Source of the DNA: Frankia casuarinae
GTDB lineage: Bacteria > Actinomycetota > Actinomycetes > Frankiales > Frankiaceae
NCBI RefSeq assembly: GCF_000013345.1
Contig: NC_007777.1
Location: forward strand, 3,348,001-3,412,000
Direction of reading: 5' to 3'
DNA length: 64,000 nt
Part shown: positions 1 to 7,700 of the stretch, piece after piece
How positions within the stretch are numbered: position 1 is the first letter of the stretch
How the letters are laid out: each line of letters opens with the position of its first letter
Made by a program: the position numbers and the translations under genes
The notes under the pieces: model-generated
Database searches by the model: none
What the model was told of the DNA's origin: nothing
The model's input: the letters and a program-made list of their open reading frames with translations, nothing else

Positions 1-6
1 AATCTG

Positions 7-711
7 GTGAAGGAGGTGATCGGCGATGCCAAGCCGCCGGAGCAGGGCAGCCCCACCCTCGACCTCATGGGCGGCGGCGGAGCCTCCGGCAAGGGCTTCG
101 TGCTGGAGTACCTCAAGGACGAAGGCCAAGTACCCACCGAGAACGTAGTCCATCTTGATCCCGACGAGATCAAGAAAATGATCCCCGAGTTCGACGAGAT
201 CATGGGTGCAGGAGACTCGCGCGCGGCTGAGGTGGTCCATGAAGAGAGCAGCTCACTCGCGAAGGGAGTCCTTCAACAGGCCATGGACCGCCGCCTCAAT
301 ATCATCTACGATAGCACCCTCGGCAACCCGGAGAAGACCGCCAAGCTGATCGATGACGCGCATGCGAAGGGATACGAGGTTCGCCTATTCGGGGTGAGTG
401 CCGATCCGGAGCTCGCGGTCACGCGCGCCGCGGACCGCGCCGCAAAGTCCGGCCGCTATGTTCCCGTTGACCACCAGCTTGCGGCACACCGTGGATTCTC
501 CCAGGGCTTCGAAGGTTATGCCGAGAAGGCCGATAAAGTACGTCTTTATGACACCAACTCTGAACCCCGACAGATCGCCCGCAAGAGGGCGGGCGAAATT
601 TTGACAATTCTCGACCAAGGATCGTACGATAAATTTCAAAATAAAATAAACATTAATCCAGAAGCCATGGGGCCGACATCACTGTACACCGATCGAGGCG
701 AAAACCAATAA
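7..711 (+). CDS. Zeta-toxin-like P-loop kinase (possibly 5' partial)
   Basis: The protein has a Walker A-like loop (GGGGASGKGF, residues 22-31), a following HLDPDEIKKMIPE segment that matches the catalytic Asp region of zeta toxins, and the fold context expected of the zeta_toxin/UNG-kinase group. Known zeta toxins phosphorylate UDP-N-acetylglucosamine and block cell-wall synthesis; related domains also occur in phage and larger bacterial proteins. The first start codon is a GTG six bases into the window, and the frame is open to the window edge, so the true start may lie outside. No epsilon-type antitoxin is recognisable; the next gene is a small charged protein. The family call is fairly secure, the toxin role is inference. 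Confidence 0.72.
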   Translation: MKEVIGDAKPPEQGSPTLDLMGGGGASGKGFVLEYLKDEGQVPTENVVHLDPDEIKKMIPEFDEIMGAGDSRAAEVVHEESSSLAKGVLQQAMDRRLNIIYDSTLGNPEKTAKLIDDAHAKGYEVRLFGVSADPELAVTRAADRAAKSGRYVPVDHQLAAHRGFSQGFEGYAEKADKVRLYDTNSEPRQIARKRAGEILTILDQGSYDKFQNKININPEAMGPTSLYTDRGENQ

Positions 712-786
712 TTTTCACTTCGACGACCAGCTACCCGCACAATCCGAATATCAGACAGATGGTTTCACGAGAAAAAGGAGCATAGC

Positions 787-990
787 ATGGAAGGCAAGGA
801 AACCGACGAGGAGTTCGACGCTCGTCGTTCACAGAAGTTCGATGAGGGGATGGACCGACTCCAAACCTTCGACCCAGATAAATGGGAGGCCGTCAAGAAG
901 CGGATGCGCGAGAAGGAAGAAGAGGAGACCAAGCGCATCTTCGGCGACAAGAAGCCCACTCTGTATGTCGATCGCTATACCGACCTGTGA
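787..990 (+). CDS. Small charged hypothetical protein, 67 aa
   Basis: An AAAAGGAG ribosome binding site lies a few bases before the ATG, which makes this a credible gene. The product is strongly acidic and basic in alternation (many Glu, Lys, Arg), predicted helical, without signal peptide or membrane segment. It follows the zeta-toxin-like gene by 75 bases on the same strand and could be co-transcribed; a role as partner or antitoxin is possible but nothing in the sequence proves it. No family recognised. Confidence 0.55.
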   Translation: MEGKETDEEFDARRSQKFDEGMDRLQTFDPDKWEAVKKRMREKEEEETKRIFGDKKPTLYVDRYTDL

Positions 991-1149
991 GGCTTCGCGG
1001 CTGATCCCGGCGGCCCACAGAACCCGTCGGTATCGGGTGAAGTCAGATCGGCGCTGAGATCGTACGCAGAGATCCGGGGACGCGGCTACCAGAGGGCGTG
1101 CTGGTCGCCGGGAGGTGGCTCCGTGCCTTGTGCGCGCCGAAGGCTGCGA

Positions 1150-1794
1150 GGGTGGCCGGGTGAGGATATACTCGAGCATCACGTAGTTCGTCAGCAGGAT
1201 GTCGGGACGCCGATCCAGGATCCGCTGCCGGGACTCGGCCAAGTCCTGCCCGGTGTACCGGTCGAAGGTGACCGACCGGCCATCCACGGGTATTCCCCAT
1301 TCGAGATACTTCTTCAACTCGTGGAGCTGGCTGTTCGCCAGCGCGTTCATGGGGTAGACCACGATCGCCGAGATGCGGTTCGGGCGGGGGTCACGGAGGA
1401 CGGAATCCACGACCGGCACGATGTAGGAAAGGCTTTTACCGGATCCCGTGCCGGTGGTGAGCACATAGCTGCTGCCGTCCCGGGCCGCCTCGATGGCTTC
1501 CCGTTGGTGCCGATACAGCGTCAGCGACCGCCCGCCGGGATCGCCGGAATCCCTCTTGACCCGGAAGAATCTGCCGCAGTCGGGGTGCAGCAGACCTGTG
1601 CCGACCAGTTCGTCGACCGTGCCGCCGGAGGCGAACGCAGGGTTGAGCGAGATCCACGGGTCAGGCCAGCGGACCTTCGCCGCCCGCTCCCGCTCGAGAT
1701 AATCTTTGATCTTCTCGTCGCGAACCTCGACGAGGGAGTCGGTGAAGGCCGCATAGTCCTCGATCAGGCTCCGATGAGTCTCGAAGACCTCCAC
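1150..1794 (-). pseudogene. 5' remnant of a large SF2 DEAD/DEAH helicase (DrmA/MrfA-like)
   Basis: About 215 residues of an N-terminal helicase region are readable from a GTG at the right end. They include a Q-motif-like YRHQREAIEAA, Walker A TTGTGSGKSLSY, the motif VVYPMNALANSQ and DILLTNYVMLEYILTRP, which are typical of DUF1998-linked helicases such as MrfA/YprA and DrmA. After TRPP the reading frame loses all similarity; the DEAH box and the whole second helicase lobe are absent although family members exceed 700 residues. The frame stays open to base 829, but that tail looks random and is antisense to the 67-aa gene. I therefore call a truncated remnant. The exact family (defence or repair) cannot be settled from this part. 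Confidence 0.72.
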
Positions 1795-2155
1795 GTACTC
1801 CCTGCCCTCCTACCCACCAGGTCCGAACAGTGTCCGGCCAGCACATCCAGGTCGGGCGCGGCGGGCCGGGTGCGTCTGTCGTCGTACCCTACGGTGATCG
1901 GCGCCCGTCGTCCGGCATGACGGACCGGCTTCTGCTTCTGGTGGATCCGCCGCCTGACCCGGCCCGACCCGGCCTGACCCGGCCCGACCTGATCGCGGCA
2001 CACCGTGGGCTGTTCCGGTGGGTGTCTGTCCAGAGGCCCCGAGCCCGATTCGTCCTTGTGGACACGCACGGCCACACCGGGAATCTTGCCTATCCAGAGG
2101 CTTCGACGTCCCTTTTATCCCTCTGGAAAGGCAAGAGAGGGGGCTGGCTACTCGG
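1795..2155. other. Intergenic, no gene seen
   Basis: Contains only short degenerate repeats of the type gacccggccc around 1957-1998. ORFs crossing this stretch have no coding-like composition and no family resemblance. It separates the helicase remnant from the phosphofructokinase 3' end. Confidence 0.5.
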
Positions 2156-3493
2156 CTATTCGAAGCGGGGGGGCTGGCCGGTCGCTTCGAGGACGGACAT
2201 CCACAGATCGCCGGCCGGGTCGACCTGGTTGCGCTGGCTGATCGCGAGCGGGATCGGGATGTGGATGAACCGCCGCCGCCAGCGGCCGACGACCATCTCC
2301 GTGCGGCCGGACATCGCGGCGTGCACGGCCGCGTGGGCGAGCCGGATCGTGTAGACGCTGTCGTACGGGTTCGCCGGCACGCTGCGGATCACGTAGCTGG
2401 GATCGATGTACTTCAGGTTGAGCTCGATGCCCTCGGCGTCGAAGTACTCCTTGATCCGGCGGGAGAGCTCCGGGCCGATGTCGTGCAGCTTGCGGTTCCC
2501 GGACGCGTCGGTGCTCTCCGGCTGGCCGACGACAAGCTCCTGGCCGGCACCCTCGGCGACGACGACGACGGCGTGGCCGCGCTCGGCCACCCGGCGACGC
2601 ACGTAGTTCAGCAGACCGCCGTCGCCCTCCAGCTTGAACGGCAACTCCGGGATGAGCACCACGTCCGCGTTACTCTTCGCCAGCGTCGCGTAGCAGGCGA
2701 TGAATCCCGAGTGGCGGCCCATGAGCCGGACCACGCCGAGCCCGCCGGGCGCGGACGTCGCCTCGGCGTGCGCGACCCGGATGGACTCCGCGGCCTTGCC
2801 GAAGGCCGTCTGGAAGCCGAAGCTCTGGTCGATGTAGGGGATGTCATTGTCGATCGTCTTCGGGATGCCGACCACGGCGATCTTCTCCCCGCGCGTCTCG
2901 GCCTCCCGGGCGATCTGCCCGGCCCCGCGCAGGGTGCCGTCACCGCCGATGACGAACAGGATGTTGATGTTCATCCGGGAGAGGCAGTCGACGATCTCGG
3001 CGGGATCCTGCTGGCCGCGGGAACTGCCGAGGATCGTCCCGCCGTCCTCGTCGATGTTGGCGACGCTCTCCGGGGTGAGATCGACGACGTCGTGGCCGTA
3101 GCGGGCGATGAAGCCCTGGTACCCGTTGCGGAATCCGAAGATCCGCCGAACCCGGTAGTGCGAGGTCAGCTCCAGCACCAGACCGCGGATCACGTTGTTC
3201 AACCCGGGACAGAGCCCACCGCAGGTGACGATGCCCACCCGGGTCTTCGACGGGTCGAAGTAGATCTTCCGGCGCGGCCCGGCCGGCTCGAATCCGGGCA
3301 GGTCATCGAGCGCGACACCACGCGAGGAGATCATCAGGGCGGTGTCGTCGTAGAGGACCTTGTCCGACTCATCGATGTAATGCTGCGTCGTCGGCCGCTC
3401 CCCCAGCAGCGGCAGGAGCGGGGAGTCAATCCGGCAGACCCCCAGGGTCTTGACCGCCAGATCGGCATTATCCACCAGTATTGGTGCACCCAC
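2156..3493 (-). CDS. pfkA: 6-phosphofructokinase, long ATP-type (plant/trypanosome-like clade)
   Basis: Converts fructose 6-phosphate to fructose 1,6-bisphosphate in the cytoplasm. At 445 residues it is longer than the 320-residue E. coli type because of an N-terminal extension of about 80 residues. Visible motifs are CGGLCPGLN (91-99), the phosphoryl-donor loop GGDGT (183-187), the catalytic PKTIDND (211-217) and MGRHSGF (258-264). In this superfamily GGDGT indicates ATP, whereas GGDDT indicates pyrophosphate; the Lys in PKTIDND is shared with the long ATP-dependent clade of plants and trypanosomes. The start is a GTG; a second in-frame GTG six codons later is equally possible, as no strong ribosome binding site decides. 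It stands alone, with no operon partner. Confidence 0.9.
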   Translation of the reverse strand: MGAPILVDNADLAVKTLGVCRIDSPLLPLLGERPTTQHYIDESDKVLYDDTALMISSRGVALDDLPGFEPAGPRRKIYFDPSKTRVGIVTCGGLCPGLNNVIRGLVLELTSHYRVRRIFGFRNGYQGFIARYGHDVVDLTPESVANIDEDGGTILGSSRGQQDPAEIVDCLSRMNINILFVIGGDGTLRGAGQIAREAETRGEKIAVVGIPKTIDNDIPYIDQSFGFQTAFGKAAESIRVAHAEATSAPGGLGVVRLMGRHSGFIACYATLAKSNADVVLIPELPFKLEGDGGLLNYVRRRVAERGHAVVVVAEGAGQELVVGQPESTDASGNRKLHDIGPELSRRIKEYFDAEGIELNLKYIDPSYVIRSVPANPYDSVYTIRLAHAAVHAAMSGRTEMVVGRWRRRFIHIPIPLAISQRNQVDPAGDLWMSVLEATGQPPRFE

Positions 3494-4005
3494 CGTTACC
3501 CGGCCCTCACGTCTCGATCGGCGCTACATCAGTCTCGGTGACTTCGCTTCATACTTACCTGGACCAGAGGAGCACGGACACCCCCGATCATCCTAGGTTT
3601 CTCCACCCCGAGAGTACCGACCCAAACCACCCACCACGACCCCGTCGACGGGATAACCCGCAACCTGCGGACGGAAACAATGGCTTCATAGGCGCGAAAC
3701 CGGCGTAACAACCTGCCAACCCCGTCCCGACCTGTCCCGGGCGGACACCTCCGGGCGATGCGGGCAGGCGATGCGGGCAGACCGTCCGAGCCGGATAACC
3801 CAGGCCAGACCAGGCCAGGCCAGACCAGATCCGGATCCGGAAGCCCCGCGACGTCGGCGGCCGCGAAGTCCGGTAGACGGTCAGCTCATGCAGTGACCAC
3901 CATCGCGCGGCGGCCGAATTTGGGGGAGCCCGTCACGGTCCAGGGACCGCAAACTGTGCTCAGGTCCCCCAGATTCGCCGGCCGGCAGCCGGCAGGTCAC
4001 CGCGC
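3494..4005. other. Intergenic stretch with an inverted-repeat element
   Basis: About 510 bases upstream of the phosphofructokinase gene and downstream of the small surface-protein gene. No coding region is convincing. It holds tandem ccaggccagac-type repeats near 3801-3830 and the inverted repeat listed separately at 3910-3983. A promoter for the minus-strand phosphofructokinase gene should lie near its right end of the gene, but no clear -35/-10 pair stands out. Confidence 0.5.
3910..3983. repeat. Inverted-repeat element, also present near 47996-48024
   Basis: Two arms face each other: ggccgaatttgggggagc at the left, and tcaggtcccccagattcgcc at the right, forming an imperfect palindrome of roughly 25 bases per arm. 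A closely similar single arm (gagtttgggggacctgagca) recurs at about 48001-48020, at the edge of the AraC pseudogene. This suggests a short dispersed element rather than a simple terminator. Confidence 0.5.
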
Positions 4006-4386
4006 TCAGGACAACCCGGCCCGGTGCGCGCGCCGCCAGAAGGCTCCCCCACCGAGCAACAGCACCGCCAGTACGGCAAGGACGCTGATCTGCCCACCGG
4101 TATAGGAAAGCGAGTTCCCGCGGCCCCCCGTCCCGGTCCTGTCCGGGGCGGGGGGCCGAGGCGCACCCGTGCCGGCGGACGCTCCGGGGTCTCCATCACC
4201 ACCACGGCCGTGGTCCCCATCACCAGCACGGAGCGAGACCTGGTCCGGCGCCTCGTCGATGGAACGCGAGCTTTCCGCCACGGAACGCGACGGGCCGTCC
4301 GCGGGGCGCGAAGCCGCGACCGGAACCGCGGCCAGCACAAGCAGCATGCTCGTGAGCACGGCGGCACCGCCGGAACGCAATCCCAT
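4006..4386 (-). CDS. Small sortase-substrate-like surface protein
   Basis: The 126-residue product has an N-terminal signal peptide (hydrophobic residues 8-24, ending in VAAS), a low-complexity Gly/Asp/Pro-rich middle, and a C-terminal sorting-signal layout: LSYTG (93-97), a hydrophobic segment (99-115) and a basic tail WRRAHR. The pentapeptide departs from canonical LPXTG by a Ser in place of Pro; actinobacterial class E sortases accept LAXTG, so LSYTG could be a variant. It would be exported and then either anchored to the wall or left as a membrane protein. No sortase gene is seen nearby. The function of the exposed part is unknown. Confidence 0.65.
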   Translation of the reverse strand: MGLRSGGAAVLTSMLLVLAAVPVAASRPADGPSRSVAESSRSIDEAPDQVSLRAGDGDHGRGGDGDPGASAGTGAPRPPAPDRTGTGGRGNSLSYTGGQISVLAVLAVLLLGGGAFWRRAHRAGLS

Positions 4387-4608
4387 GGTGGTTCTCCCCC
4401 AGCAGCCCGACTTGGCGCAGCCCGACCGGACGACGTCGGACCAGACGACGTCGGACGGTACCGATGGTCACTATGCGTGTCCAGGAGACGACAGGATCGA
4501 CACGCCGACAGTTCACCACCCCACGTGCGTCCCCGGTAGTGGATCAGGCGTCGGCCGCCTCGTCCGGCGTAGGTGCGGCCACGGACGGAACCGCGCCGCG
4601 CGTCCCCG

Positions 4609-4668
4609 GGCGGCGGTCCGGGCGGCGGTCCGGGCGGCGGTCCGAGCGGCGGTCCGAGCGGGACAGGC
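4609..4668. repeat. 12-bp tandem repeat, about five copies
   Basis: Unit gggcggcggtcc is repeated about five times, with the last copies drifting to gagcggcggtcc. It lies upstream of the large helicase-nuclease gene, before its likely start at 4783, so it is probably untranslated. Confidence 0.75.
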
Positions 4669-4782
4669 CGGAAGCCGGCGATTGTGTCGGAGACAGGTCG
4701 TAAGGTCGATCAGGCGAAGGCGCGGGCGGCAGGTGGCGTCGCGCCGCCGCGCCCTGACCCAGCCCGCCAGCCGAGGAGCCCG

Positions 4783-7700
4783 ATGTCCGCTCGTGATCAG
4801 GTCCGTGGCCGGTCGCTTCGGCTCCTGGACTACCTGGCCGCGCTCGCCGCCGAACGGCGCGGTGCCCCCCGTCGCCAGCTCGCCGAGTACGTCCCCGCTC
4901 CGCTCCTTCCGGCTGACGTCCCGTCCCATCCGGGGGTCCGGCTCGGCCCGACAACGCAGCGGGAGAGCTGGCTGGAGGTCGCCCGGGTACCCCAGCCGGC
5001 CGCGCCGAGCTGGCCACCCCCGCTCGACCGCTACCTGGCCGGGACGGTGGTGAGCCCGGACGCCCCACCCACCATCCCCGCCCATCTCCTGGACGCGGAG
5101 GCCGTCGAGCAGACCGGGGAGCGCGAGCCTCCCGGTGTCCCGGGCGAGGAGCGGGACGCTCCGCCGGGCGCCGTCGCACTGCTCGACGCCTGGGTGCGTC
5201 AGGTGTGGCGGCCGTGGGCGCCCGAGGCACGCGCCGCCCGCGACGCGCGCGCCCTCTACCAGCGCCTGTTCGACCTGCGCCTGCGGCTGCAGCGCGAGGC
5301 CGCGACCGTGGAGCTGGCCTGGGGGCACTCGGTGCTGTGCTGGCGGGTCGGCGACGCGACGATCATCCATCCGCTGCTCGTCACCCGCATGGTGCTGACG
5401 GTCGATCCGGACTCCGGGGTCATCCGGCTGCATCCCGACGGTCCGGTGAGCCTGGAGACCGAGCCCCTGCACGGCCTCGGCCTCCCCGGTCTGGACGAGA
5501 TGTCGGCCCTGCGCGACCGGCTGCGGACGGCGCCGGCCGATCCGTGGGACGCCCCGGCCCAGGCCGAGCTGCACCGCCAGATCCTCGCGCCGCTCGGGCT
5601 GGACGCCCGCGCGACCACCGGTCCGGTGCCCCCGCCGGGGCCGAGCCCCGTCCTGGTCGACACCTGGGCGGTGTACGTGCGGCCGCGGCCGGCCCTGCAG
5701 GCGCAGTTCTACGCGGAGCTGCGGACCGCCCTCGCCGAACGGGACCTGCTCCCCGAGGCCATCGCCGCCGTGGTCGCCGACGACAGGCTCGTCGCCGCCG
5801 CGCTCGGCGGGGACGATCGGGCCGACGGCACCCTCCCCGAGGGTGCCCACGCCGATCGAGGCCGTGGCCGGCGCGGTCACGACGGCTCCCCCGCGGGGCT
5901 CGGTGAACGCCTGCTGATGCCGCTGCCGACGAACGCCGACCAGGAGCGGATCGCCCGGCAGCTCGCGGGCGCCCGCGGAGTCACCGTGCAAGGGCCGCCC
6001 GGCACCGGTAAGAGCCACACCATCGCGAACATGATCTGCCACCTCGTGGCGCATGGGCAGCGGGTGCTCGTCACCGCGCAGGACGAACAGGCCCTCGCGG
6101 TGCTGCGCGACAAGATCCCGCGGGAGCTGCGCGACCTGACCGTCGCCGTGCTCGGGTCGAGCCGGGCCGACCTCGACGAACTGCGCGCCGCCATCGTGGA
6201 GATCTCCGGGGCGGTCAGCGAGGTCGACCCGGCGCGGGAGACCGCGGCCGTGAAGGCCCTCGCCGAGGAGCTGGACGCCGCCCGCGCCACCGCCCGCGCC
6301 CTCGAACTGCGGATGATCGACCTGCTGGCCGGCGAGGCGCGGGAGTTCGAGCTGCCGCACGGGCGGGAACGCGCGCCGGAGGTGGCGAGCTGGCTGGCCG
6401 AGCGCGCGGAGGAGCTCGGGTTCGTTCCCGACCGGCTCGACCCCACCCGCGCGCTTCCGCTCGGCCCGGCCGAGCTCGCCGAGCTCTACCGGACCGCGCG
6501 CGAGATCACCCCCGCCGACGCCCGGGCCGCCGCGGGCAATCTGCCGGGCGACCTGCCGGACGGCGCGTCGCTGCCGGGCGCGGTCGCCCTCGGCCGGCTG
6601 CACGACGAACTCGACGAGATCCGCGCCGGGCTCGCCGACCTCGAACAGGCCGGCCTGTCCGTCGACGCGCTCGACGCGCTCGACGTCGACGGTGCCGACG
6701 GTGCCGACGGCGTCCGTGCCCTGGTCGAGGACACCCGGGCCGCCGCCGACCGGCTGCGCCGGCTGTCGGTCGGCTGGCTCACCACCGCCCGGGCGCAGTG
6801 CGCGGCGTCGGGTGAGCAGGCCAGGTTCTGGGCCGACCAGGCCACGGCCCTCGCCGCCGAGGTCGCCGAGCTGCGCCGTCTGACCACCCTCACCTTCGGC
6901 CGTTCCATCGAGCTGCCCGCCGGTGACCCGCGGGTCCAGCTGAGGCTGCTCGCCGACCTGCGGGGCCGCTTCGCCGCCGGCCGGGGGATCCCCCGCCTCG
7001 GCGGACGGGAGCTGCGGGACCTGCACGACGCGGTGCGCGTCGATGGGCTGGCCGCGCGCACGGGGGAGGACGTGGCAATCGTCGAGGCAGAGGTGCGCCG
7101 CCGTCAGACGCTGGCAGCCGCCGCCGCCCGTCAGGCCGCGATCGCCGCCGCCCTCGGCGGTGAGGCCATCGAGCCCGCGGCACCCGACGTCCTCACCCGG
7201 CTCGACGCGGTCGCCGGCGGCCTCGCCGACGCCGTCGACTGGGAACGCCGGGCGGCACCGGAGCTGTCCGCCCGGCTGCGCGCTGTCTTCCCCGCCGGCC
7301 ATCCCGCCGGCCATCCCACCGGCCATCCCGTCACGACGACGCCTTCCGACCCGGACACGCTTTCCCACCTCGCCGGCCTGCTTGCCACGGCGACCGGCCG
7401 ACGGCGCGAGAAGGAGATCGCCGGCGCGCTCGCCGAGGTAGAACGGGCGCTCGCCGAGGGAGGCCGTAGCCCGCGGGCCGGCCGGGTGTGGGCCGACCTG
7501 CACGAGGCGCTGACCAGGCGGGACCTGGCGACATGGACGGCGCTGCTCGACGAGAGCGCCCGGCTGGCGGCGCTGCGCCCCGGCGTGGAACGCCGGGACC
7601 GGCTGGCGGCCCGGCTGCGCGCGGTCGCGCCGCTGTGGACCGACGCCATCCTCACCGGACAGGGTGACCCGTCGAGCTGCGGCGAGGCGGTGCGGGCCAG

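Noticed and set aside
829-1794. DISARM or related defence system
   Set aside because: Only a truncated helicase start is present; no methylase, drmB, drmC or phospholipase gene lies in the window.
2018-3541. 507-codon open frame on the plus strand
   Set aside because: Antisense to phosphofructokinase; Arg/Asp/Val-rich composition and no motif.
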